Shown: positions 45,561 to 57,550, numbered from the stretch's first letter. The stretch: DNA of 64,000 bases from Panaeolus papilionaceus (GCA_015501605.1 JADNRZ010000007.1:1054001-1118000); one strand, 5' to 3'. Translations and numbers: made by a program. The notes: generated from the letters alone by a model not told the origin.

Positions 45561-47822
45561 TCACTGCGCGGTGACAGCGCTGATACTCTCCCAGAAGCTG
45601 CAGGAACAGCTAAGACGCTGACAAATGAAGTGGCTATTATTTACTCACTTGCACCGTTTCAGTAATGCAGCATTAGTTTCGATGACACGAATATCTGGAG
45701 CGTTGGAAGCTGTTTTATTGAACAGCATCTCGTTCGAACCATCAAATTCGGGCCAGGAGGGCGTGATGTTGGTGGGGTCAAACTTAGCGTTCGTGTTCAA
45801 CGCCATAACGAAACTAAGGAATGACTGGGGAAATGCTTTGTCGAATCCCGCGTTTGCAAATCTAGGAGTATTGCCACTGATGAAGAGTATAAATAGAAAA
45901 TACCTCACAAGAAGGACCAAAGCATACTTAGGGAAGTAATAAGCAACGTCATCACCGTGATTACCAGGAGGGATGGCAAATTCCGCCTAATGGAATACGT
46001 CAATGGGCAGGTATATATATATCTGTGTTCTGGATGATGTACCTTAAATGAGTGCCTGTTGAAGGCTTTGAGGAGGTTGTATGTTGGGCAGATAAAGATG
46101 CCTACGGAAGACGTATTAGCGACATGTGCACTACGGACAAACAAAGCAGACTCACCCTCGCCCATAATTCCTATTGCTTGAGCGATGTTTGTTCCAGTTC
46201 CTTGATACTGCTTGGCAGCGGCCTGAACTTGTGCAGCACTTGTTTTGGGGAATAGATTTGACACATAATCCGCAACTTGTACAGTGGATGCCGTGCTTGA
46301 ATCTACGAAATTAGCGCCTTCAAGCGTGTTGGTGACCGCGAGAAGCATTTTCTACCATTGGGGTTAGCGCCAGAGCAGAGATAAAGGTCTAATGTCTAAG
46401 TACGAACTCCATTGAATTTTCCTTTGGCTAAAATGGCACTTGGACGGTCCGTGATGAAAGTTCCATCAACGACAGGGCTGAACACAAAGGTGCCAAAGAA
46501 TCCTATGCTATTGACGGCCATGTTCGCATTTTGAAGCGTATTAAGGTCGACGCCCCTCAAGCAGGCGAGAGTATTTTTGGAATTTCCGCATCTATTACTC
46601 ATTAGATTTGGGCCCATCGCAGTGAAAAGAAGGCGTACCCGCTTTGCGATGCAATATTGCTGAATATGGACTGAATATAGCTCAGTGGAGTGAAACCCTG
46701 TTATTGAAGGTAGACTTGCCTCCGAGATGGGATCATTGAACTTGTATTGCGGTGGTACGTATAGCGAGCTGGTGATGGCCCCGCGGAAGAGAGGAGGAGA
46801 AGTTTTTCCGCCATTGGCAACAATGTGTTGCAAAACCGATCCAGCACCCGCCGATTCACCCCAAATCGTAACTTTGTTTGGGTCGCCGCCGAATTTACGG
46901 ATCTAATTTTATATGTCGATGAGCTCATGAAGATATTTTGAAGAGAGAGAGAGCTGACGTTTCTCTGAACCCACTGCAGCGCAAATTGCTGATCCACTGT
47001 GCACTTATTGAGCAACAAGCCCATGTGGTTAACAGTGTACTTACAAATACCGGCGTTCAAAGCTCCTCCTTCCTTCACTTTCTGCCCCGCCAAAAATCCG
47101 TAGGCGCCCAAACGATATTGAATTACGACGGCGACTACATTGCCACCCGCCTCTCGGATTAAATCATTGCCGTTGAACCCAGCAGCACTGCCAAGGATAT
47201 AACCACCACTAGCAAACCTCATCAGTATACGATATAGATTTTAAAACCTTGATGTCTCACCCATGTATCCAGAAGACCACAGGAAGGTTTTTCTTGTCAC
47301 CGAGATTTCCAGGAACAAAGACACTAAACAAAAACCGTTGGCTTCAGTTATGAACAACTAAAAATTCAGATGTGTTCACGAACTTGAGGAACAAGCAATC
47401 CTCAGTCAAATTAGCACTTTGTCGGGCGAAGATATGGCGAGGAGTAACGCTACTGGCTGCAGAAGGGCCGATACCTCTGAATGGTGTTGTAGGGGACAGA
47501 CCAAAGCCGGCCTGGGGGCACTGGGGTGGATCTGTATCCGCTATAGTAATCCCTGGTATGATAGGTGGAGGATGGGGTGCACTGAAGCGGAGAGGACCTG
47601 GAGAACGCATCAAAATCCATCCGTGGAACAAAGACAACGGAGCGCACCTATTGGATTCGCTGCATATCTTATACCGATGAACTTTGTATTGGTGGTATTA
47701 GCAATGGGGTCCAAGGAGGGGACACCTTGATATTTCGCGTAACCAAGGTCGACAACTGCTGCTGCATTAACGGGTAGTAAAATACCCGCCAGGCATAAAG
47801 CAAGGTGAAGTGGGGCAAGCAT
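45561..47822 (-). CDS. Secreted type-B carboxylesterase/lipase
   Basis: Thirteen exons on the minus strand (47822-47648, 47597-47384, 47323-47261, 47217-47045, 46996-46959, 46902-46720, 46670-46639, 46591-46408, 46351-46156, 46101-46043, 45986-45928, 45876-45649, 45597-45561) join to 546 residues, the normal family length. Signal peptide MLAPLHLALCLAGILLPVNA. Oxyanion-hole WIHGGF, nucleophile elbow WGESAGAGS (Ser about 238), acid TNTLEG (Glu about 365) and PGNHGDD (His about 449) complete the triad. EDCLFL and CLRGVD keep the disulfide cysteines. The enzyme hydrolyses carboxylic esters, such as lipids or plant cell-wall esters, outside the cell. The intron between exons 6 and 7 has a GC-AG boundary (GCAAGT). 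The family includes Geotrichum-type lipases and fungal cholesterol esterases, so the natural substrate is open. Confidence 0.93.
46671..46719 (-). other. GC-AG intron in the carboxylesterase
   Basis: The donor reads GAG|GCAAGT on the minus strand and the acceptor ATATTCAG. Only this join gives SIFSNIASQSGCGNSKNT in frame with the conserved Cys. GC-AG introns make up about 1% of fungal introns. Confidence 0.7.
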
Positions 47823-48833
47823 CCTATAACTTGGGTGTGCCTGCTCCCCTAATAGGATATTTATATGTAATCTCAGTCTGCAGACGACGAAGTGCAGAGA
47901 GGTCACAAGGAGGATGATTCGCAAAAATACCCCTTCCACGAATTCTGATGAGAGTTTTTGCCAGATTCAAGATCACTTCCTAGAAGCAGGCACCACAAGG
48001 GCTTGCATTAGAAAAAGTTATGCGGATAAATTTTCATGACTCCCTGAATTTCGCGTTCGAAGGTCTCAGAACAAACCAGTGGTTTCATGAAGATACACAT
48101 ACCTGTTGCCAATGGTCGGTGGTCTGAGGCAACATAACGTGCGTTGACTGTGATACCCCTTTCTCGAGTAATTACCCGAGATAAGATTTTCTTCGCGCCA
48201 TTTAGAGGGAGATAGAAGAAGACGTGCGCAAGAATTATTGCTTTTTGGAAAGCAATGACTAAATACTAAACATTCGCCAGGGAATATGCAGCCAAAATAG
48301 ATCAGGATTCCTAAACCACCTGTTAGTTAGTTAAGAATTCATATCCAGCTGACGACTTTACTAAGCCTAACAAAATATCATTCAGTACGTTAGCGAGGCC
48401 CAAGTCTTTAAAATTAAGTACTCAGCCGTTGCGCGGTGTTGGGGGTGTCATCTTGAGTCTCCCAATCAAGTAAGTATTGTGCATGTGCATGAAATTTAAG
48501 ATGGTGAAGGTTGAAAAGTGAGAACTCAGGTTGACTGCCAGTGGAAGTTCTACAGCTCTCAAATGCTATGCTGCGTTGAAATAGTTCTGGTGGATTCTGG
48601 GATCCTTCAGCTTGTATTTTTGGATAATGTAATGTAAGTTAGGTCAAGTGACAACCAGAGTCTGGCAGTAAGTAAGTAACAAGTTGAGCAAATCCAACAA
48701 TGACTTGAAGGAAACGGACGACCGAGTCTTGAGATCGGGATTTGCCGTGCTATTTTCCCAGGCCAAAATCGGCAATGTCCAGACCCCAAAGTCCAACGGA
48801 TCATCCTTCCCCTTCAAGGGATCAACAGGTATT
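47823..48833. other. Divergent intergenic region between carboxylesterase and lipase
   Basis: About 1 kb separating two divergent lipolytic enzyme genes. A shared promoter region is possible. No exon seen. Confidence 0.5.
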
Positions 48834-50306
48834 ATGCTGCAGTCTGTAGGCCCAGTCTTTTTGCTAAGGTGAATGGACCATAGTTTTCTTTTTGAACCGT
48901 CACCTTTATCAGCTCTGCTATGGCGATTTTGATTAAGAGCTCAATGACCAGGTCGTCAATATCACAAGGTATGTCTTCGGGTCACATCGAGCTAAAGACT
49001 CGTTTTAAAACGGTTTGTTCTCAGAAAAATATGAAGAACTGTTCCACTACTTTAAATATGCATCTTCTGCCTACTCTGCCATATGTCTAAGGCCTAATGG
49101 TAACCGCCTCGTGCTCCATGTATGTCTACGTGTTCTGGTGCCTCTTTTTGTTACATTGCTGGACGCGGAACTCACAGATTTCCAACGCTGTTACCGATAT
49201 CTACGGGTTCATTGCTCGAGACGATCATAAAAAAGAACTGATTATCGCCCTTCGTGGAAGCGCATCTCTGACGGATGTCTTGCTGGACTCTCAAGTTCTT
49301 CTGGTCCCCTTTCTTGCTCCAGGTGTTAAGTTACCCTGTATTACACAGATCCAGGTTCTCATTAGACCCATATTGATTTTGCCCAAGCAGGAGTACGAGT
49401 CCATAGTGGCTTTTTAGTTGCGTACGTACCACGCGTTTGGATACTATGCCTTATCTGTTTCTGATCGACGGGGCATTTCTCATAGATGGGATTCAATTGC
49501 TCTGCAGGTTTCGACGATTGTGCGAACACAACTAGCCTCACACCCCGACTATGAAGTAGTGACCGTCGGGCACTCGCTCGGCGGAAGTCTGGCCACGTTG
49601 GCAGCTGTTGCTCTGAAATCTAACTTTATGGAACTGTACGTCAAACGCGATTCGTGCTCTGATTTCGATTTGAAATTTGGACATTGATGGAGTGACTTTA
49701 CGTTCATAGCAACGTTCGTACTTACTCTTATGGAGCTCCAAGAACAGGAGTAAGGCAAAATTCCGTTGTCAGCATATTGGGACTAAACAATGTCTCTGTA
49801 GAATCAGAAGTTCGCTGAGTACGTTAACGCAAATTTTGGCGAGCTAGTCCATCGAGGTAATTACTGCAATGTCTGCCTCTATGATGTCCACTAAGGTTGT
49901 TCTACCCTACAATCCAACAGTGGTGCATGGAAACGATGGGTAAGACAACATGACGCAGTCTGAAGGACCGTCTTAAAATTTGTCCAGTGTTCCGACTATG
50001 ATTCCGGTATCGTTGGGGTATCACCATCACGGTAGGCCTTGTGGTTACATTTTGTAGACACAATTCAAACTTCTCTCAGGTATCGAGTATTGGCAATATA
50101 CGCACCCTTCATCGGCAGAAACCACAGTGCAATGCAATGCGGAAGGGGAGGACCCCTTATGTTCTGCATCCGTTCCTTCCCAAGGAATCAATCGTGCACA
50201 CACTAATGTAAGTAAACATTATACCTCAATTGACTCTCTTTTGATAAAATCCACTTAAATGAATCAGTACTTTGGTATATTGGTCACTACTCCGTTCTGC
50301 TTCTAG
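48834..50306 (+). CDS. Class 3 triacylglycerol lipase
   Basis: Twelve exons (48834-48868, 48913-48968, 49025-49119, 49178-49322, 49391-49421, 49486-49635, 49710-49749, 49802-49856, 49921-49939, 49988-50031, 50080-50207, 50268-50306) join to 278 residues. The N-terminus MLQSVGPVFLLSSAMAILI is a plausible signal peptide. EKYEELFHYFKYASSAYS starts the fold. KELIIALRGSASLTDVL is the lid-side strand and helix, TVGHSLGGSLA the nucleophile elbow (Ser about 151), GNDGVPT the acid (Asp about 208), and HHHGIEYW the His (about 222). Family members are secreted lipases or feruloyl-esterase-like enzymes of the Rhizomucor lipase type. The exon joining SAPG to VRVHSGF is slightly shorter than in relatives. 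The first two exons are less certain than the rest. Confidence 0.88.
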
Positions 50307-51497
50307 ACGAGTTACGTTCTATGACTATTGTGTACCACAAGGACGAAAGGTTTAAGGGAGAAAAGATATGATGGGAAGAACATGAGACAATGCTGATCGC
50401 AGATTTGTCAAATTTCTACTTATTGGGTTGCTACTAGGCCTTCTTGACAAGCATTTAGAATTCTTCTTACTTCGATAGAAAATTCCTCGCTGCTTTACTC
50501 GCAAAAAAAAAGTCTCTACAAGCCGTGGATCCTGCGTGGTAGCAAGATCTGTCAAAATACAAAGAAGAGTACAGATTGTGACAGGTCAAAGGATTCTGCA
50601 TGGTAATGGTAGGTAAGATGAATATACCATAAATATGTTTAATGAGTTTAGCACAGCTTCAACAGCTACGGTGCCGTCAGCGAGAGCGACAACTTCTAAT
50701 TATTTGGTTACTCGAGATTCTGTCGGTCCAATAGGCTGTGCAGTTGCTTAGCGACCTTAGTGAATTTGAATAGCTATACTACTTAGTGGAACCGAAAGGC
50801 GGTAACGATAATACTTCACTATTTGTGCTTGGGAACCGAAGCTTCGTTGCCACCACTGCCCGGGGTTCACGTGTTCGCGATCAAGCGCTGAACACTGACA
50901 GGCGCTAATAGCCTCGCACGAGAAGCTTGGGTCCGCCTTCCTCACTCGTTCAGGAAAGGTCAATGAACAAGGTCTTGATATCTTTATGCGTGCCCGGAGA
51001 GATCCGAGTGTACGAACGTCTTATCTGGAGAAGGGGAATGTTTTTTGTTCGCATTTAATGGAGTTTCGTTTAATCCTGTCAGGGGTGTGGGATAAGAAGT
51101 CCAGGGGGTTGATTTATCGTATATGGTAATTTTTTTAATGAAGACATACACTCCCTCGACGCTCGACATCTCCTAGTGCCGTTCCCCACCTTCGTCCTAA
51201 CTACCACGTTCTCCGTTGCCTCGTTCTATTTTTTTCAGTCTCCTCTTCTGGCATGTGATTTTGAATTATTATCCCAACAAATTTTACAAGTACAGCAGTT
51301 AGAGGATACTAGAGGAGCTTTAGTGAGGGAACATAACTGTCAACTTCGAGCCTGAGATTTCTAATATAATTGGATACCGAACTTGGCCATATCTCAACTG
51401 GTTCAACATATGATTGCCTGAATCACCGGCCACGAGCAGTCTGGGGATAGGTTTAAAAGCAGGTATATACTTTTTTTTCGTTCTTCATTCGCTCACT
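50307..51497. other. Intergenic, nothing recognised
   Basis: About 1.2 kb without a supported exon. It should hold the promoter of the zinc-finger gene. Confidence 0.5.
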
Positions 51498-52295
51498 ATG
51501 TTCTCCCCACAGAGCGACTATGCGCACTATGCCTATGCACCTATGCAGCAAATTATGCCTATGAACTCACTCTCTTTATCATTTGATTCGAACATCACAC
51601 ATCCCTACGCCGAAATCGGTAGTGTTCGACCTGCCCTCCAAGACATCACTCGTAATTTCATTTGTGTTATTGCAGTGTTCTATCCGCTTATATATTAACA
51701 GATTTAACTCGGAACACTCCCATTAATACTCGCAGCAACATCATCAAAGCTGAGGCTCGACGCACTCGCGAGAGAACATACCAGGATGCGGACAAACTCC
51801 AGACATGCCATGATATCATCGAGATCATGGCTCTGACTGGGGCCGGCCAGGCGATAGACGAGGCATTCATTCAGCTTCAACTATTCCACTTCTCCCTCGA
51901 TTCGGACATGCAGGCGTGGATCCAGACAGGCTCTCTGAAGGTCGTCGGATCGGACCGAGGCCGCTTTGCCAGTGAAAGGAGGAGAAACGGACACTCTGCA
52001 ATTGTTTGTTTGTGGTGCGGTTCCACGTTTACGGGGAAGCACAATTTAGCCAGTAAGTGAGATCCTGATCTCTTCGACTTTCCTACAATTTATCGTTCGT
52101 GTAGATCATATTCGTGCCCATCTGGATGTTCACCTATCGTTCTGTCCGAACGAAGGATGCACTTTCTCTTCGACTAATACTACTCTACCAAGCCGCCACC
52201 TGGCCGTCTGCCCTAGAAGACCACAGCAGGTCGCGCAACTAATTCAACACAGCGCGTGTAGCTGTGCCAATATGCAAAGCTTTTACCCCTTTTAG
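51498..52295 (+). CDS. C2H2 zinc-finger protein
   Basis: Exons 51498-51651, 51702-52052 and 52105-52295 join to 231 residues. The N-terminal 50 residues are Tyr/Met/Ser-rich and disordered (MFSPQSDYAHYAYAPMQQIM). A charged helical part follows (KAEARRTRERTYQDADKLQT). Near residue 160 a C2H2 finger is split by the second intron: CLWCGSTFTGKHNLA followed by NHIRAH. A second, variant finger, CPNEGCTFSSTNTTLPSRHL with a final AVC, has Cys as its last ligand. The C-terminal tail has another CSC pair. This points to a DNA-binding regulator in the nucleus, but two fingers with a variant second one make target prediction impossible. The start is the first ATG, and all joins keep frame. Confidence 0.82.
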
Positions 52296-53043
52296 CTACC
52301 AAGGCAGGGTCCTTCACATTCGAAATTTAAATTCCCTCGAACAATGTATTAATATAAACACTTCGCTACCTCGTTGCTACCATGGACAAGGGATATGGAC
52401 AAACATTTAGGGCTATTCTTCGATTTATTCAGAGTATCACCGCCACTTCTCGTACATGCACATGTATTATGTTTTTATTGGCTCAAACGCAAATACTAAT
52501 TAAAGTCACTCTTGTTGTCTGTCTAGGGAAAGGATGTGATCCCCTCATACAACACGGTGAGTACCATGTCGCGGTTTAGTAGAGGCCATGGCACTGCTGG
52601 CAGCGGCTATTTCTCAGAACGGAAAAACTCATTGACAGAACATATAGAGGGCATAGTTTCCGTCGAAAAACTTAACATTTTCAGTCTAGTTGTTCTGTCC
52701 ATAAAACTTTGACAAGGTACAATAGGTTTATCAAGGTATTTTCCCATGCCGAAAGATAATAGGTGCCATCCGCCGCTCTGTATGTAAACCAAAAAACAAA
52801 GCACATACCGATTATTCCGATTATATCACTGATGATCCCGCACAGCAAATGTCACTGCCATCGGATGTCATTATATGGTGTAAGAGCAGCAACCATCATT
52901 CTTTAGCGTACAATACCGGGGAGGAGGGTTTGTGGATGCGCCTCGATACGTGCCAGTGGTCATACATATATAGATGGAGAATAACACTGCAATCTCCCTC
53001 ACCCTTGTTTCCCATAGTGAACATTTTTCTCTAACCATTTGCC
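52296..53043. other. Intergenic, nothing recognised
   Basis: About 750 bases before the first GTPase gene. A short open frame from the ATG at 52382 has no convincing continuation. A TATA-like element lies near 52969. Confidence 0.45.
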
Positions 53044-54328
53044 ATGTCTTTGAGGGACTCTAGACTGCTGGTATGTTACTGTGCTCGAATTCGAACCGGG
53101 GGGGTTCATCATTGATCGAGTTACTCTGCAGGAAAAATGGTTCGCTAAAGTTCCCAAGCTCAAGCTTTCCCTCAAAGCTCCTCGAATTCGCGGATTCATA
53201 CCACGTTCAAACAGTTTGATCTACAAGGATGACACAAGAACCGGAAAGGACGTTGTAGCCGTAGTTCTCAAGGAATGTCAAGGGCGAATGGATGACAAGT
53301 CGAATCTGAATCCAAACCAAGATGATCCTATCCTTGACGAAAGTGACTGGCTTAAATTTGCAGCAGAGGCCGCATCGAAGAAGGCTGCGATGTCAGATAT
53401 CGAGGCGGACGACATTATCATTCTGTATGTAACCCCACCAGCTGTTGAGGGCCACGCTCAGATAAATTGGCTATTGGTTACAGAGTCATGGGGGTTACTG
53501 GAGCTGGCAAGACAACTGTACGTATACTATTACTTTTGCACCAGGACGTGTTCCCTAATGCCCGATATTACCAGTTCGTTAACGCTGTAGCAGGAACAAA
53601 TGCTGAATGGTCTGGGAAGATCGGAAATAATTTGAGCTCCTGTACAGATGCAGTTGAAGCTGCCATGATTCCAATTCCCAACACCAAATCACGTCTTGTT
53701 CTCGTGGATACCCCTGGGTTCGATGATTCTGATTCGACGCCTAGCCACATTCTAACGATTGTTGCGAATTGGTTAAAAGAAACGTACGTTTGTTCAGTTT
53801 GTCGTTTAGTTTCCTTGAGACTTACTGCTTGTTAGATATCGAGAGGGGAAGAAAATTAATGGGATTGTATATCTTCATCGCATTACGGACATTCGGATGG
53901 ACAATGGAGGTAGAACAACGTTAAGCATTTTTCGCAAAATGTGTGGCGAAGGTCCAATTTCTTCGCATGTCGCCCTAGCCACGAGCTACTGGAACGATGT
54001 AAACCCAGAGGATATGGGGACGTATGAGACCCGGGAGCTCGACCTGCAGAAGGTCTACTGGGACTTCACGTTCGATGGTCCCGATCGAGCGGCAATTTCT
54101 CGATTCAATACAACTTCTCTAGAATTGGCAAGAGAAACTGCCTGTGCGATGTTGTGGTCTCTCGTCAAGAAATCTAACAAAGCAGTGCTGCTCCTGCAGG
54201 AGGAGCTCGTAGATTGTGGTATACGTTTGCCCAGAACTTCCGCGGGAAAGGTAGCCTTCACCGCGGAAGAGGCCATTAACTTTCAGTTACTTCAATTAGC
54301 TGGTCTTCTTCATCCATCCCCTGTGTAA
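53044..54328 (+). CDS. AIG1-type (GIMAP-like) GTPase, copy 1
   Basis: Exons 53044-53070, 53132-53424, 53484-53517, 53575-53783 and 53836-54328 join to 351 residues. The first 100 residues are a charged N-terminal extension (KLKLSLKAPRIRGFIPRSN). The GTPase domain begins DDIIILVMGVTGAGKTT, with the P-loop GVTGAGKT at about 110-117. DTPGFDD (about 163) is the G3 motif. Where a canonical G4 N/TKxD motif is expected the sequence has VALATSYWNDV, as in fungal relatives that use TTxWD-type residues. The C-terminal helix VLLLQEELVDCGIRLP ends with LLQLAGLL. Related proteins are soluble or membrane-associated GTPases, large families in basidiomycetes with no clear role. A tandem copy follows at 54726. 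The start at 53044 is a short first exon (MSLRDSRLL) and is the least certain part. Confidence 0.82.
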
Positions 54329-54725
54329 TAGCATTCCATCTGGTCCTCCCCGCATCTATGTAATCTCATCTTTCAAACTGTTGTATCTTAATGGCGAGAG
54401 GAACATGCTCGAGTGTTGGGATCACACTTCAATCGAGCTTCAAGGCGTGAGATGATTAACGCCCATGGTTCAATGATCAAATGCTCTTTCTCATCTTCTG
54501 CGTGCTATCTCGTCGATCCGATTTACCTACTTACCGTACCCCGTAGGTTTACTGCAGGGTCCCGGGCCAAAAGGCACACGTGCTAGAGGCTTCGATATAT
54601 CTGTAATGTCATCACTTGGGTTGACATAAATATAGATTTCACTGCATCAACGCACACTCTCACTCTCTTCGACCAGCAATCAAGCACCATCGAGACCTTG
54701 TAGAGGGACAGCACAGCACTAAAAC
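54329..54725. other. Spacer between the two GTPase genes
   Basis: About 400 bases, with a possible TATA element near 54628 (TATAGAT) preceding the second gene. Confidence 0.5.
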
Positions 54726-56358
54726 ATGCCTGACGCTATAAAGCGAGTCGTGAGTGCCCTTAAAAGAATGAAATGCTCGCCTATGACCCACTCTGGGACC
54801 ACACAAATAGGGGAAGTGGGTGGGCAAGCGTTTGGGGCGGAAAGGCAAGGGGGAAGGGGAAACTGCATCTCAAGAACCAGATACTCCGGAAGAAGCAGAG
54901 GAGGAGGAAGCTACAGCTGATCAGATCATTGTTAGCGAACAAGAAGGGGAGACAACGATCAGGTGAGATGTCTTTAATGACTGTTTGCAAGCAAGAGTTC
55001 GTTCTGACGATCACCCGTCCATCCATCATCCATTCTGCATATATTACAATTATCCTCACGACTCCATCAAATAAAACAATTCCCCTTAAAATCCTCAATG
55101 ACTAGCCCACGGCATGAGGAAGGCTGCGACGTCGCACTTGGGTGAGCAATGTTTAAAATCGATCCTCGATTATCTTTCTGACATGTATGGTGTCACAATA
55201 ACCACAGGTCTAAAGAGCCAGTGGCCAGCCTGACCGCAGACCCAAAGAAAGGAAATGAAGCAGTCGAGAAAGCTCTAAAACATGCTTTGAGTAAACAGGG
55301 ACTCAACTCCAATATCGCAGCGAAAGATGTCGACGCCATTCCCTTCGACTGGAAAAAACTTGCCAAGCGGGAGGCATCTGAATGCCAAACAGCCAAGCAA
55401 GTGAAGATGCAGGAAATCGACAAGAACGACATAATTATACTGTATGCCCTTATCCATCACAAACCAAGTTGCTTCATTGACGATAAGCTATTGTCTAGTA
55501 TCATGGGCCCAACCGGTGTCGGGAAGTCGTCGGTTCGTGATCTTTGTCTATTAATCGACTTGTGGACTGATTCAGCTGCAGTTTGTTCAAGCGGCTGAAC
55601 GGGCATTCCAAGGGAGCATCAGCGAGGATCGCCACACTATCGGTCACAGCCTCGATTCTGGGACAAAGAACGTCGAATGTCTTTCAATTGAAATTCCAAA
55701 CACGGCTTCGAAGCTTATTTTGGTTGATACACCCGGATTCGACGATCGAGAGCGACCAGACAGCGAGATTTTATCTATCATTGGGAAATGGTTGAAGGAA
55801 ACGTGAGCAACACATCGTTTTATCTTGTACAGCTGCGATGCTAACTTCGTTTCCTCCTTTAGTTATAGCCAGCAAAAACAAATCAACGGAATCATCTATC
55901 TTCATCGTATCCAAGATGTCCGCTTTGACGCAGGAGTAGCGACAACACTCAGTATCTTTCAGAAGCTTTGTGGCGGTGGACCAGTATACGGGCGAGTCGT
56001 GTTTACGACTTCCGGGTGGAACAACGTGCAAAAACCAGATTGGGCAAGACACGAAGAAAGAGAGAAATGGCTTATGGATGGCCCTTGGAAGCCTATGTTG
56101 ATCCGATCAACTGATGCCGCGACAACCTCGCGCTTCGATGCTACTGATGAAGAGACGGAGAAGGACACAGTTATGAGAACTCTGTGGACTCTCGTAAAGT
56201 CGGTGAACAAAACTGTGTTGCTCCTGCAAAAGGAGCTTGTCGACCAGAAGCTGAGCCTCCCCAAAACGACCGCTGGCAAGGCAGTCTTCACCACCGAGGA
56301 AAAGATTCGATATCAATTGGTTCAGCTTGCCGGGTTGCTTCAACCTTCAAACGATTAG
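54726..56358 (+). CDS. AIG1-type (GIMAP-like) GTPase, copy 2
   Basis: Exons 54726-54749, 54811-54962, 55106-55141, 55208-55441, 55499-55532, 55582-55802 and 55863-56358 join to 398 residues. The N-terminal 80 residues are different from copy 1: basic (GKWVGKRLGRKGKGEGE), then very acidic (EEAEEEEATADQ). The GTPase domain starts NDIIILIMGPTGVGKSS, with the P-loop at about 152-159. DTPGFDDRERP (about 209) is the G3 motif; the G4 region reads VVFTTSGWNNV. The C-terminal helix VLLLQKELVDQKLSLPKTTA matches copy 1, as does LVQLAGLLQPS at the end. In both copies the P-loop lies alone on a 34-base exon. Both look intact. Function in fungi is unknown; plant and animal AIG1 and GIMAP relatives act in defence and immune-cell homeostasis. 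Confidence 0.83.
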
Positions 56359-56830
56359 GAAAGATGTGGTGTTTTACCTTGTTCTACGCCCTTGGATCGG
56401 AGATACCCATTTTGCTTTTCTTTTGCTTTCGCAACTGTACCAAATGTATTATTAGTCTGTCATGTATGAATTCGATTGTTGTCATATTAATTGACACGGA
56501 TACCTGTTCGGTCTGTTCGAATTACTAATACTGTCTGATCCACCGCTCCTGGGCGCCAAACACTTCGAAAAGTGTCCCTATGTAAAAGTATCGTCTTCTG
56601 CAGGAACTGATTCACGTCGGACCGGCAACGCCGACGTTCTGACCCATATCACGTGCCGAGCCCAGCATTTGCCACTGGCCTACCGCTCATGAAATCGTAA
56701 ATCGTATCTTCAACCTAAGCTCTCGTTCTCTCGCCGCCGCCCATTTTGTGTTCAAACGTTCAGGTGCTGGGCTCGTTCAGAACTTTCTGAAGCACCGTTT
56801 CAAAGTATATGAAATCCAAATCATAAGGTT
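56359..56830. other. Intergenic before POP5
   Basis: About 470 bases with no exon; it holds the POP5 promoter. Confidence 0.5.
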
Positions 56831-57550
56831 ATGGTCCGATTCAAGGTGATCGCATGCGCAGTGCTCTCACCACAAAGCAATTGACACGAAATTAATCTCA
56901 TCCAGAACCGTTGGATTTTGGTTGAATTTATACCTATAACCAAAAACCCAGCCTCAGGGAATAACGATCTTGGTACCGCCGAACTTGGGAAACCCTCAAA
57001 CAGGGGATCTACGACTCTCGACGGCAAAAAGATATGGAATGCGCTTCGACAGAGCGTGGTGAGCAATTTTGGTGATACAGGATGGGGGAGGGTTGGGCTT
57101 TCGTTGACTGGTGCGTTTTGCATTGCGGTATTGCATGAGTTGTGTTGCAGTGGGCTCAAATGGTTTATACCACGTTTAATTTATTCACATAGTTAAATAT
57201 TTCGCGCCAATGACAAACCTCTGCATCATTCGCGTCGCGAGAGACCAACATAATGTCGCATGGGGCGCGTTGACTCTTCTTTCATCCATCGATGGGATAT
57301 CTTATATTCCCAACGTAATTCACGTCTCTGGTACGTTTTGCTGGTAGTGGGCCCAATTACGCGTTTAACGCGTGTGTTGGTTTCAGGAACGATAAAACAT
57401 GCCCAATTGGCCGCTATAGCGCACAACCGGACTGTCATCGCGCGGTATCGAGCACTCAGCAAGTTGCCCATCCAAACACTAGTCCAAAATGATGGCTTAG
57501 AGGGCTATTTGGAGAAGACCGAAACGGAGATTAAAGCAATGCAGGATTGA
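56831..57550 (+). CDS. POP5: Ribonuclease P/MRP protein subunit POP5
   Basis: Exons 56831-56845, 56906-57110, 57193-57330 and 57387-57550 join to 173 residues. The start MVRFKNRWILVEFIPI, GKKIWNALRQSVVSNFGDTG in the middle, and the stretch CIIRVARDQHNVAWGALTLL followed by GTIKHAQLAAIAHNR are characteristic of POP5. It is a small RNA-binding subunit of nuclear RNase P (tRNA 5' maturation) and RNase MRP (rRNA processing). The first exon is only 15 bases (MVRFK), as is common for this gene in basidiomycetes. A Ser/Gly/Asn-rich insert (PASGNNDLGTAELGKPSNRG) lengthens the N-terminal half relative to yeast. It is a conserved single-copy gene and the most certain anchor for this part of the window. 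Confidence 0.93.

Noticed and set aside
53081..53131. Upstream extension of the GTPase copy 1 reading frame
   Set aside because: The frame is open into a sequence with intron-like ends (GTATGT to CTGCAG). Splicing from the ATG at 53044 is more consistent.
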